From: Shewanella sp. OPT22
Lineage (GTDB): Bacteria; Pseudomonadota; Gammaproteobacteria; Enterobacterales; Shewanellaceae
Direction: 5' to 3'
NCBI RefSeq assembly: GCF_004168585.1
Contig: NZ_PGVH01000007.1
Coordinates: 263,353-327,352, forward strand
Length of the DNA: 64,000 nt
Position 1 is the first letter of the stretch, and each line of letters begins with the position of its first letter. The notes beneath the pieces were generated by a model. It made no database searches. It had not been told where the DNA came from and worked only from the letters and a program-made list of their open reading frames with translations. Positions 37,138 through 47,200 of this stretch are shown here, piece by piece. The translations under genes were made by a program, and so were the position numbers.

Positions 37138-39057
37138 TTAAAGGTGTTTATCTAAAAATGCACTCAACTCTTTAAATAAAATTTTACGACTCTCTTTATC
37201 GTCAAAGTAATGGGTGCCATCTTTGATTTCCACATAATCAACATCTACTTTTTTCTTTGCTTGATCATAAAAATCAGAAGATTGGGTGTGGTGTACTTGA
37301 GTATCTTTGGTACCATGAATGAGCAGTACTGGAGATTTTATTCGGTCGATATGATTTATTGCAGAAACATGTTCAAGTTCATCAATCGCTTTACTATCCG
37401 ACATATCAACAATGTTATTTAAATCAAAGAACCAGTTATTTTCATCTTTAACGAGTTCTTTTACGTCACTAATCCCTGAAATACTGGCAACACAATCAAA
37501 TCGGTTTGGCTCTTGAAAAGCAGAAGTCAGTGCGACATAACCACCATAACTAAAACCAACTACGCAAGCGTCTTTTTTAGACACAGAGAAGTTCTCTACG
37601 ACATAATCCATACCATCATAGATATCCTGTTGCATTTGTTTACCCCATCCCATGTAGCCATCGGTTTCAAAATCACTTCCAAATCCCGTCGACCCTCTAA
37701 AATTGACCTGTAAAACGGCATGCCCTTTTGCAGCAATAAATTGCTTAATTGGGTCAAAATATCGATAGTCTCTGGCATTTGGACCACCGTGAGGAAGCAC
37801 AACCAAAGCTGGTTTTTCAACGCCTTGAGGAATGGTTAAATAACCTGGAATGATCTTACCATCGCGAGCCTTAAACTCGATATTTTGAGTCGTCATCATT
37901 GGTTGTTTAACTAATTGAGGGATTTGAGCCAACCAAGCGCCAGCTTTCTGATTTCGTAAATCAATATAATAATATACAGGGACTTTATTTGGCGACTGAG
38001 CCCAAGCAATAATGCGTTTTTTGTCTTTGCTAGCGCTGACGACATGAGCCGAGTCCGTATTCTTAAGCACATTACTCACTGTCTTGGTTAAATTATTAGA
38101 TTTTTGATCAAAATAATAATTGCGCTTAAAGTCATCAAAGTAATACACCCCAATGACTTCGCCTTGACTATTTTTTAATGCACCATCAATGTCATACTTT
38201 TCATGGCCATAAATCATTTTTTCAAATTTATTATTAACAATGTCAAACAACCATAATGAATCTCTTCGTGTTTGATGATCACTGACAACGTAAGCTTTAG
38301 TAGCTTCATCATTCAGTGCAATAGGCCAAAAAGTTTCACCATCAAATGTTTTCCGTGAATGCAACTTCTCCATATCGCTATTATTATCTTTTCGATACCA
38401 AATTGTTCTCTCTACAACGCTTGTAGCTCTATCCTTATCGAGTTGAATTCCTAAACGAATATTCCCCTGTTTGTCTGCTACCCAACCATTAATTTCGTAC
38501 TTGTTAACGATGATTTTTTTAAATTTACTATTCTTCAGATTCACTTTAAAAACAGATACTGCGACATCCTTACTATCGTAAGCAGACATAAGAATATGCT
38601 GAGGATCATTAGGCAACATTGATGCAACAGAGTAACCTCGTAGTTTGTGGTATTTATCTTTTGCAAGGTGTTTATTAATAAGAGGTTTAACTTTATTACT
38701 CCCGAGCTCAATACTGTATGCCCTCCCTACCCTAAAAACTTTTCCATTAAGGTATTCAGGGTAACTTAACGTCACAACTAAATAGTCATTACCTGACCAC
38801 TGAACAGACTCAACCCTCTCTCTGGCTTGTTTTAATTTGACTAGAGGCGTGAAATTGATTGTCGGATAATCCATTAAAACTATTTGAGGACCATCAGCAC
38901 TGTTATATACAGCAGCAATATTATTGCCGTCAGGTGAGACACTGATATTTTGAAAAATATTCTGATGAGAAAACTTTTCGTGTATCGGTTCTGTTGCCAA
39001 CACATTAGCACTAGTAAAAAAAACTATCACTACTAACCAAATAAACTTCAAATGCAT
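37138..39057 (-). CDS. S9-family prolyl oligopeptidase-like peptidase
   Basis: A 639-residue secreted serine peptidase with a signal peptide (residues 1-22, ending NVLA). The first 370 residues form a divergent beta-propeller and the last 250 an alpha/beta-hydrolase. Nucleophile Ser503 is in GFSYGGY, with Asp585 in HGTKDTQVHH and His616 in DGTHYFDD. LPHGGPNARDYRYFD marks the oxyanion region. Preference within S9 cannot be read from sequence. GGAG lies upstream of the ATG. It is divergent from the TonB receptor gene. Confidence 0.9.
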   Translation of the reverse strand: MHLKFIWLVVIVFFTSANVLATEPIHEKFSHQNIFQNISVSPDGNNIAAVYNSADGPQIVLMDYPTINFTPLVKLKQARERVESVQWSGNDYLVVTLSYPEYLNGKVFRVGRAYSIELGSNKVKPLINKHLAKDKYHKLRGYSVASMLPNDPQHILMSAYDSKDVAVSVFKVNLKNSKFKKIIVNKYEINGWVADKQGNIRLGIQLDKDRATSVVERTIWYRKDNNSDMEKLHSRKTFDGETFWPIALNDEATKAYVVSDHQTRRDSLWLFDIVNNKFEKMIYGHEKYDIDGALKNSQGEVIGVYYFDDFKRNYYFDQKSNNLTKTVSNVLKNTDSAHVVSASKDKKRIIAWAQSPNKVPVYYYIDLRNQKAGAWLAQIPQLVKQPMMTTQNIEFKARDGKIIPGYLTIPQGVEKPALVVLPHGGPNARDYRYFDPIKQFIAAKGHAVLQVNFRGSTGFGSDFETDGYMGWGKQMQQDIYDGMDYVVENFSVSKKDACVVGFSYGGYVALTSAFQEPNRFDCVASISGISDVKELVKDENNWFFDLNNIVDMSDSKAIDELEHVSAINHIDRIKSPVLLIHGTKDTQVHHTQSSDFYDQAKKKVDVDYVEIKDGTHYFDDKESRKILFKELSAFLDKHL

Positions 39058-39299
39058 TTATTTTCTCCATATTTCAGCATAATCACAAAGTAACAAAATG
39101 AAACAATAATGTTAAATAAAATGCTTTACTCGCTACCTCTAAGATTCAATAAATCCACAAAACCCTATATACACTGTAACTAAAGGTAAATTATATTGTA
39201 TAAAATTTGCTATATTTGTTACATTTTGTTAACAATATACCGTCAGATAAAATTAGATGCAAAGCTGACTAATAAAAAATAACTAGGGAAAAAGAGCAA

Positions 39300-42248
39300 A
39301 TGATGAAAACAACATTTAAACGCTCGTTACTCGCAGCAGCAGTTGTCTCAGGTTTGTGCATGACTGTACCAAGCTATGCAGCAAGTAACACAGCAGGTTC
39401 TGTATATGGTGAAGCTAAAGCCAATAGCCAAATTACCTATGTGAACGAGAAAACCGGCCTAAAACGTACTGTAACAGTACCGTCCGACGGTCGATTTAAT
39501 ATCAATAACATCCCACCAGGTGTGTATAAAGTTACCGACTCTGAAGGTAATACCAGACAAGTACTGGTAAAAGTTGGTATCGGTACTGCGGTTTCATTTG
39601 ATGGTGAAATTGAGTCCTTATCCGTTATAGGCTCAAGAATCATGTCTATTGATACTTCATCGGTAGAATCAACCAGCGTATTCATGCAAGATGACATTGA
39701 GCTGTTACCAATTCCACGTGATGTAGTAAACGTCGCACTGCTTACAGCAGGTACCTCTCAAGGTGGTAGTAACTTCGGTCGAAATTTACCTACATTTGGT
39801 GGTGCGTCTATTGGTGAAAATGGTTTCTATGTTGACGGTTTTGATGTAACAAACTTAAGAAACTTACTTAACTTTGCAAAAATTCCTAATGATGCAATTT
39901 CTCAAACCGAAGTAAAGTCTGGTGGTTACGGCGTTGAATATGGCCGCTCTCTAGGCGGTATCACCAACATCATTACCAAAAGTGGTACAAACGATTGGGA
40001 ATTTGGTGGAAGTGCAATTTGGAGCCCAGATAGTTTAAGAGCGTCTGGTAAAAATACATACGACCTAAACTACAGCTCTTCGGAAGCTCTAGTAGGTTAC
40101 AGTAGAGAGGATGAAGACGATAGGTTGGCTTACACTTTGTTTGCATCTGGTCCAATCATTGAAGACAAACTATTTTTCTTCTTGAATGCTGAAGGTCGCC
40201 AAGATGATTACAATAACTATGGAACCATCAGTAGTACTAGTTCTGAACGTGATAATCCAAATTATATCGCTAAATTAGATTGGTATATTTCAGAGGACCA
40301 TTTATTCAAGCTAACCTATATAGACAATAAAGTTGAGAGAACTTTTACGAAATATGACTACCCTGAAGATCAATTTGCTGTAGCTTCTCATGTAGGCGAC
40401 AAGAATGAAATTGATTACAAATCTGGTGGTGATATCGTAATCGCTAACTATACCGGTTATATCACCGACAATTTCAATGTCCGTGTGTTATATGGTCAAC
40501 TAAAGCATGAATATGAAACAAACCCAAATCTTCCTGGCGCTGATTGTCCATATGCTTGGGACACAACTGGCGAGCGTGGTTGGGCTCAACGTGAAAAAAT
40601 AGGTTGTTGGAATAGCTTAGCCGCAACAGTTGGAGATGAATTCCCTAATAAAGATGAAAGAACCAGTTATAAAGTTGATTTTGACTGGACATTAGGCGAT
40701 CACCATATCCGCTTTGGTTATAACGCTGAAAACTATGATTCATTTGATCCAGGTATTCAGTATTCAGGTAATATTTATTACCGCTACATTGATGGTGCAA
40801 ACTATAACGAAGGTTATGTCAATGGCGTCGATGTTGGTGTTGGTACTAATACCGTTCGTGTCCGTAAATATAACACTGAGTCAGCCAAATTCAGTTTAGA
40901 AAATACGGCATGGTATATTGAAGATAACTGGCAAGTGACTGATAACTTCCTTGCTTATATTGGTGTTCGTGGTGAGACCTTTGACAACAAAGACGGTTCA
41001 GGCAAAACATTCGTAGAAAGTGGTAACCTGATCGCCCCTCGTTTTGGTTTCTCATGGGACATAAATGGTGATTCAACTAAGAAGTTGTATGGTACTTTAG
41101 GTCGTTACTATATCCCAATCCCAACTAATACCAATATTCGTGTATCACGGAATGAATTTTATACTCAAGACTTCCATTATGTAGATGGCTATAACTCAGC
41201 AGATGGTACACCAATTGGTTTAGGTGATAAATTTGGTAATTCTATTGTAGATAACCAAGTACCTGATCCGCGCAAAATTGCTGATCATAACTTAAAGCCG
41301 ATGCATCAGGACGAGTTAATCATTGGCTATCAACAGCAAGTGTCTGAAGACTGGTTATTAAGTGCAAAAATCATGGGGAGAACCATCAAAGATGGTATGG
41401 ATGATTTCTGTGCGCATGATGGTTTCACTAATTGGGCAGCAGATAATGGCTATGAAGACTTCAACCCTAATACATTACAGGGTTGTATCATCATAAACCC
41501 AGGTCGTGACATTACCGTAAACTTAGACGTGCATAATAACGGCGAGTTGGAAGCTCACACGGTAAGCAACAGTTACTTTGAACTACCGAAGTATAAGCGT
41601 CATTATGTTGGCCTATTACTCGAAGCAGAAAAAAGTTTATCAGATAACTGGTATGGTAACTTCTCTTATACCTTATCTCGTACATTTGGTAATGCTGAAG
41701 GTTACGTTAACTCAACGCTAGCACAAGAAGATCCAGGCGCAACACAAGACTTCGACCATAAATTATTTATGGATGGTTCTTACGGCAATTTGCCAACCGA
41801 TCATCGCCACGTCTTTAAATTCTATGGTGCCTATGAAGTTACTGAAGACTTCACTGTTGCTACTAATATGGTTGTAAGTGATGGTATTCCATTAAACTGT
41901 AACGGGTATATTCCTACTGATGAAATGTCAGATCATGATCGTCAAAGTTTTGAGCGTTACTCTGCTTCAAGCTTCTATTGTGGCGGTGAGTTGACACAAA
42001 GAGGGGACGCTGGTCGTGCTCCTTGGACCTTCAAAATGGATATGAGTTTAATTTACCAACCGTCTTATGTTGAAGGCTTAACGGTTCAAGCAAATATCTT
42101 CAATTTGTTTAACTCTCAAAAAGCAACGACTTTTGATCAAACCTTTGACTTTGAACGTGGTAACCCTAATCCAAGTGAAAACTACTTGAATGCGACCGGT
42201 TATCAAGCGCCTCGTTCAGTTCAATTAATTGCTCGATATAAGTTTTAA
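39300..42248 (+). CDS. Oar-like TonB-dependent outer-membrane receptor
   Basis: A 982-residue receptor with a signal peptide (residues 1-27, ending SYAA). An N-terminal carboxypeptidase-regulatory-like beta domain (about 30-105: GSVYGEAKANSQITYVNEKTG, GRFNINNIPPGVYKV) is followed by a plug (about 115-230: VFMQDDIELLPIPRDVVNVAL, NGFYVDGFDVTNLR, GGYGVEYGRSLGGITNIITKSG) and a 22-strand barrel ending in an aromatic-terminated strand (LIARYKF). No classic TonB box is obvious. The ligand is unknown, but the adjacent S46 and S9 peptidases suggest peptides. Two adjacent ATGs, 39300 and 39303, could start it. Confidence 0.9.
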   Translation: MMKTTFKRSLLAAAVVSGLCMTVPSYAASNTAGSVYGEAKANSQITYVNEKTGLKRTVTVPSDGRFNINNIPPGVYKVTDSEGNTRQVLVKVGIGTAVSFDGEIESLSVIGSRIMSIDTSSVESTSVFMQDDIELLPIPRDVVNVALLTAGTSQGGSNFGRNLPTFGGASIGENGFYVDGFDVTNLRNLLNFAKIPNDAISQTEVKSGGYGVEYGRSLGGITNIITKSGTNDWEFGGSAIWSPDSLRASGKNTYDLNYSSSEALVGYSREDEDDRLAYTLFASGPIIEDKLFFFLNAEGRQDDYNNYGTISSTSSERDNPNYIAKLDWYISEDHLFKLTYIDNKVERTFTKYDYPEDQFAVASHVGDKNEIDYKSGGDIVIANYTGYITDNFNVRVLYGQLKHEYETNPNLPGADCPYAWDTTGERGWAQREKIGCWNSLAATVGDEFPNKDERTSYKVDFDWTLGDHHIRFGYNAENYDSFDPGIQYSGNIYYRYIDGANYNEGYVNGVDVGVGTNTVRVRKYNTESAKFSLENTAWYIEDNWQVTDNFLAYIGVRGETFDNKDGSGKTFVESGNLIAPRFGFSWDINGDSTKKLYGTLGRYYIPIPTNTNIRVSRNEFYTQDFHYVDGYNSADGTPIGLGDKFGNSIVDNQVPDPRKIADHNLKPMHQDELIIGYQQQVSEDWLLSAKIMGRTIKDGMDDFCAHDGFTNWAADNGYEDFNPNTLQGCIIINPGRDITVNLDVHNNGELEAHTVSNSYFELPKYKRHYVGLLLEAEKSLSDNWYGNFSYTLSRTFGNAEGYVNSTLAQEDPGATQDFDHKLFMDGSYGNLPTDHRHVFKFYGAYEVTEDFTVATNMVVSDGIPLNCNGYIPTDEMSDHDRQSFERYSASSFYCGGELTQRGDAGRAPWTFKMDMSLIYQPSYVEGLTVQANIFNLFNSQKATTFDQTFDFERGNPNPSENYLNATGYQAPRSVQLIARYKF

Positions 42249-42296
42249 ACTTCAAGATAAAGCCTAATTTCTTCCCTGGGAATGATGGCTATAAGC

Positions 42297-42321
42297 AAAG
42301 CCCCGCTATTGCGGGGCTTTT
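42297..42321 (+). terminator. Intrinsic terminator of the TonB receptor gene
   Basis: AAAGCCCCGC / GCGGGGCTTT stem (10 bp) with loop TATT and a short T-tail, 48 bases after the stop. It also faces the rsd gene from the opposite side. Confidence 0.92.
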
Positions 42322-42350
42322 ACTTTGAAGCATAGATGAATATTTACGTA

Positions 42351-42818
42351 CTAAGAATAATACTCATGCAGCACTTCAAGTAACTCATCTTCGTATTTGA
42401 AGCGGTTTTCAATTGATGGACCCAAGATAGATAAATCATCATCGAGTTCTAATAAAATATTCTCACTTTTTGTTGCTGAATATTTATCATTGAAATCCAA
42501 AACAAAGTCAGTGCTGTTACTGATTTTTGGAAGAAGATCCCTTGCGAGTTCTTGGCTGGTTTCACCATGTTTTTCACAAGCTGTGACCACCTGATTATAA
42601 ATTTCAAAGTGACCTTCTGAAACATAATCAACCAAAGCATTGCAAAAGGCTTTTACGTTTTCTTGAGGTGGCAATGAATTTTCAGTGTTTTCATAAGGTG
42701 CCAAACCCGCAACCTGAAAATAATGAACTAAGAGATTACGACGATTGCTTAGCCACTGATCGATGAGTTTATGAGAGCCGCCCCACTTTTGTTCGGCCTT
42801 TTCTAGCTTTCTTAGCAT
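42351..42818 (-). CDS. rsd: Rsd, anti-sigma-70 regulator
   Basis: A 155-residue all-helical Rsd/AlgQ protein: MLRKLEKAEQKWGGSHKLID, W-L-x-x-R-x-x-L-L-V-x-Y (with Val, Tyr), and LPxxxxVKAFCxxLVDYVSEGHFEIYN match the family. E. coli Rsd (158 aa) sequesters sigma-70 region 4 in stationary phase. The neighbour hemE, divergent here, is close to rsd in enterobacteria too. GGGAT lies just before the ATG. Confidence 0.93.
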   Translation of the reverse strand: MLRKLEKAEQKWGGSHKLIDQWLSNRRNLLVHYFQVAGLAPYENTENSLPPQENVKAFCNALVDYVSEGHFEIYNQVVTACEKHGETSQELARDLLPKISNSTDFVLDFNDKYSATKSENILLELDDDLSILGPSIENRFKYEDELLEVLHEYYS

Positions 42819-43145
42819 CTTGTATCCCGTTAGTTTATTTATTCCCTACATCTTAATGTAAGTAACAAATCGATATTTAATCAACCTTTTTCGTATGCTT
42901 TATTCATCAAAATAAGGCATTTTCTTTCTGGTAAAACCAGTACTTTGATCTTGATCACATCTACAGTTAATTTTAGACGATCTTTTTAAAATTATTTTGT
43001 TTTGAAATATAAATAAACTGTGAGTAAAAATTATAGATCTTGATTTAGCACAAACAGACTCAAAATTTTGCTGCTACATACGTCACAATATCAGGTAAAC
43101 TATCGCACCTAAACATGAAGTTAGATTTTGGTAGGAATAAGCCTG
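42819..43145. other. Divergent intergenic region between rsd and hemE
   Basis: 327 AT-rich bases with no gene. A near-consensus FNR/CRP-type dyad (42945-42958, listed separately) and a small hairpin CTGGT-AAA-ACCAG (42928-42940) lie in its centre. A TAGGAA ribosome site before hemE is at 43131-43136. No convincing -35/-10 pair was found on either strand by eye. Confidence 0.5.
42945..42958. promoter_or_regulatory. FNR/CRP-like binding site candidate
   Basis: TTGAT-CTTG-ATCAC matches the FNR dyad TTGAT-N4-ATCAA at 9 of 10 positions. Read on the minus strand it is TGTGATCAAGATCAAA, one perfect CRP half-site and a 4-of-5 second half. It lies about 190 bases from hemE and 127 from rsd, closer to a position for rsd regulation. 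Confidence 0.4.
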
Positions 43146-44210
43146 ATGGCAGAATTAAAAAACGATCGTTATTTAAGAGCTTTGTTAAAGCAGCCTGTTG
43201 ATAGAACCCCTATTTGGATGATGCGTCAGGCTGGGCGCTATCTACCAGAATACAAAGCGACTCGTGCTCAAGCAGGTGACTTTATGTCTCTGTGTAAAAA
43301 TACAGAGCTTGCGTGTGAAGTAACGCTACAACCATTGCGCCGTTATGATTTAGATGCCGCAATTCTGTTCTCAGACATTCTAACAATTCCTGATGCGATG
43401 GGCTTAGGCTTATATTTTGAAACGGGTGAAGGCCCTAAATTCAAACGCCCTTTAAGCACCATGGCAGATATTCAAAAGCTTGCAGTACCAGATCCAGAAG
43501 ATGAGCTTGGTTATGTAATGCGTGCTGTAAGTACGATTCGTCGTGAGCTTAAGGGCGAAGTACCGTTAATTGGTTTCTCTGGTTCACCTTGGACACTTGC
43601 CACCTATATGGTTGAAGGCGGTTCAAGCAAAACTTTTGAAAAAATCAAAAAAATGGCTTACTCAGAGCCACAAGCATTACACTTATTACTTGATAAACTT
43701 GCTGATTCAGTGACGTCATATCTAAATGCACAAGTAGCTAACGGCGCACAATCATTAATGATCTTTGACTCATGGGGTGGCGCATTATCGCATCATGCAT
43801 ACCGTGAGTTTTCATTACGCTACATGCAGAAAATTGTTGATGGTTTAACTCGCGAAGCTGATGGACGTAAAGTACCTGTTACTTTATTCACCAAAGGTGG
43901 CGGTTTATGGCTAGAAGCCATGGCTGAAACAGGTTGCGATGCTTTAGGTCTAGACTGGACTGTAGATATTGGCGATGCACGCCGCCGTGTCGGTGAAAAA
44001 GTAGCTCTACAGGGTAATATGGATCCATCTGTTCTTTACGGCACACCAGAGCGTATTGATCAAGAAGTTCAAACTATTTTATCAAGTTATGGTAACGGTT
44101 CAGGTCATGTATTCAATTTAGGTCACGGCATTCATCAGCATGTTGACCCAGAACATGCAAAAGCCTTTATTGATGCTGTTGTTAAACATTCTGGGCAGTA
44201 TCATAAGTAG
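43146..44210 (+). CDS. hemE: Uroporphyrinogen decarboxylase
   Basis: A 354-residue haem-pathway enzyme that decarboxylates uroporphyrinogen III to coproporphyrinogen III. Signatures are [15 protein letters not shown] near the N-terminus with the substrate Arg residues, [17 protein letters not shown] with the catalytic Asp, and a C-terminal FNLGHGI. The ATG at 43146 matches the E. coli N-terminus [16 protein letters not shown]; the six in-frame codons upstream are not conserved. The gene is monocistronic. Confidence 0.97.
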   Translation: MAELKNDRYLRALLKQPVDRTPIWMMRQAGRYLPEYKATRAQAGDFMSLCKNTELACEVTLQPLRRYDLDAAILFSDILTIPDAMGLGLYFETGEGPKFKRPLSTMADIQKLAVPDPEDELGYVMRAVSTIRRELKGEVPLIGFSGSPWTLATYMVEGGSSKTFEKIKKMAYSEPQALHLLLDKLADSVTSYLNAQVANGAQSLMIFDSWGGALSHHAYREFSLRYMQKIVDGLTREADGRKVPVTLFTKGGGLWLEAMAETGCDALGLDWTVDIGDARRRVGEKVALQGNMDPSVLYGTPERIDQEVQTILSSYGNGSGHVFNLGHGIHQHVDPEHAKAFIDAVVKHSGQYHK

Positions 44211-44223
44211 TAAAAAACCTTAG

Positions 44224-44257
44224 AGTCACTCAATGACAAGAACATTATTGAGTGACT
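44224..44257. terminator. Terminator between hemE and the 1661-residue orphan gene
   Basis: AGTCACTCAAT / ATTGAGTGACT stem of 11 bp with a 12-base loop, followed by TTTATAT on the plus strand. It lies 13 bases after the hemE stop and 11 before the convergent stop. Confidence 0.7.
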
Positions 44258-44268
44258 TTATATCCCAA

Positions 44269-47200
44269 TTAGCTTGGAGTTTCTTCACCTAAATATTCAT
44301 TCAACAGCTTCCAATTAGGTCTAACTTGAGTTGTATCAGGGTTAAACACTACAGGGCTTGCTTTTGTACCGTTTACAGTAAGAACTCTTCTTCCCCAACG
44401 TTTACCTTGGTCAAATTCTTCCATTTCTGTTCTGAGTATTTCTTGACAGAATGCCGTTGCCTTATCATTCAGTGCAAGCGTTTTAGCTTCCTCAAGCAGT
44501 TGCATACTTTCATAATTTAATCGTTCAGCTTCCACTTGATGGGCTTGTTTTTGATGACCAGAAGCTAAATCCTCTAAGCGGTATTGTTCCGTCATTTCTG
44601 AGCCCACAATTCCTTGTTTTACATTTGTATTGAAATTAAATAAGAAGTTAACAGCATAAAGTAACTGCATTTTTTTATTTCTAAAGTCGAATTTGGCGTA
44701 TCCATTTTCAATATGTTCAATTGGTGCTTTGGCAAAGTTATCACTAGTACCAGAATCTCTAGTCTCAGCCGTTAACGCATTGACACAACGTGCTCTTGCA
44801 AACTTACTTTGAACGAACCTGTTTTCAAATTCTGGGAAATCTAAAGCTTGACCAAGCGTCTCGCCCTCAAATTCTGCAATGGGCTTGTTGAAATTACCAC
44901 TGTTACGTAGCTCCTGCGAAAACTCTCCTCTAAAGATAACTAAACATCCATTATAACAATCTCTAAACTGCTCAGCTGATAGCCGCTCCCTCTTCATTCC
45001 ACTGAGTAATAAGATAAATGTTTCTGGATGCGACGAAGCAAGTTTAAGAGTCAAATCACTTCTAAAAGGAACCATTGAGAAATCCAGTGCAGCTTTGAGT
45101 TGTTCTGCGTCACAGCTACCTCCGTCACCAAAGTCACCTGTTGCAAGAGCATTACGCCTAATGACTTCTCTGTGTTCTTGTTCATACTCTTCAGGAATAT
45201 CTACCTGACAATTTATCAGTAGTGCATTTCGAACTTTTGGCATGTCTCCTTTTGATAACTTATCAATATTCGCTCGAACAAGTGGGTACAGTAACTGCGG
45301 AGCTTTGAGAATAATTACGCTGAGCATGGGTTCAGATAAAGGATTCTTTATCATATCAAGTGACTCATTCAGCTGAGCTTTCGTACACTTTTCCGCCTCA
45401 CCTATAATTTCGGAACGTATGAAAGCTTCATGGCAAACACCTAAAAATACTTTTCTTTGCTCTAAGGTAAGCTCTGAATGATAATGTGAGCTGATATGCT
45501 CTCTAAGCTCATATTTAAATTTATCATCAGAGTCCTGCAACCACTTTTGACGGGTTAACTCATCTACCGTAGCTTTATTAGCAATAATTAATTCACTTGC
45601 AACCAATCTGATGGTTTTGTCATGCTTTTTTGAATCCTTTTTAGCTTTCTCTAAAGATGCATCAGATCTTTTTCCTCGGTACCGAGCTTTAGACTCAAGA
45701 AGCATTTGCTCTGCAAACCTATCTGAAATTACGGAAGGGTCATCGATTAAGCTGGTCTTTGTATTTTGTTCGAGGTGTTGTCTTGCTTGTGCTATGGCCA
45801 TCTGCTCACGCCTTTGCAGAGCTAACATCGCAAAGTCATCAAAGCCAACAACACCTTTCTCACTGATCAATTCTCGCTGTTGTTTTATGGCTTTTTTTCT
45901 TCCTGTTATAATTTTATTGTGGGCATCCATACTTTCTCTTATTGTAACCCTTGCAGAATCCCCCTCAGGTAATAACCTTAATTGCTCACTTTTTGCTTGG
46001 TTTTTTTCGCCATGCTCATACCACACACTGTAATCTCCACTCAGCTTTATTGGACTAACATTTAACCCTCTCTCTAACAGCAAGTTAGTGCTCATTCCCG
46101 CTTCACCAACGATATCAGATTGATCTTGACCTGTAGCTCTAGTTACTTCCTCTCCTGCAATCAAGGCTTGCCTATTAGCTAACTCAACCAGTTCCTCCAT
46201 TCCACTCTTAATGCCTCTCGTATTCGTCCATAAATGTCTAAATTCTTGTTGAGCACGCATCTGTTGAATAACAGTACAATTCATTCCAACTTTTGCTTTA
46301 CTATGTTTTCGCATATCTAATTTATGTTTTTTACATACTTTTTCTTGCAAATTATCTAGAGCATTTTTTGCGAGTATATTTGCAAACTTTATTTGTAATT
46401 CTTGTTGTGCAATCGGTGATACTTTTCCTGAAAACTTTATATATTCAATTACACTTAACACAAACTGCCCTTGACTATTTTTTAAATTTCTCCTGTTTTT
46501 CTTATTCGTTTCTTCCATTGAGCGCTCATAAAGCTCATTAATTTCCTCAGGTAAAACTGAACCTTCACGTGGTGAGCCACTTGGGTAGCAATACGTATCA
46601 GCTACAGTTCCTGCGCCAGCAATTTGCCCTATAACTGATTGTGTTGGAGAAAATTCTTCAAGTAACAATGACTTCTCAGCATCCATTCTCTTTGGCCTTA
46701 TACTTGATGCTAATGAAACATTAAAGCTAGGCTTTCTTGATAGTGGTACAAGTGAAACCCTACTCTCACCTTCTTCTAATCTTTGAGATTCACATTCACT
46801 TCCAGAAGTCGTCTCAGAGATTATTGCTTCAGGTTCATGGAAATGGCTAGCAACTGCGGCTTCAAGCTGTTGTGTCTGATATTGACTACGGCCAAGAGTC
46901 ACGGGCTTACTATTAATTTCATCAACGTATCCTTCTAAAATTTCAGATATTGCAAGATCTGACTCAGGTAAATGTCCAAAATAACCTATTCTTTCATTTA
47001 AATAATTATCGATTTCAGCAAGCAAATCATTTCTGAAAGTTTGGTTTAAGCTTTGAATAAACGCTTTTGATATTTGCTCATATTCATCAACTTTATTTTC
47101 AACTAGATATACCAGGACCTCAGCTACTCTTTCAGTAATAGCGTTTGGATCATCTCGACAAATCGAAGCAATATAATGAGATGTTTTTTCAGGTTGAGAT

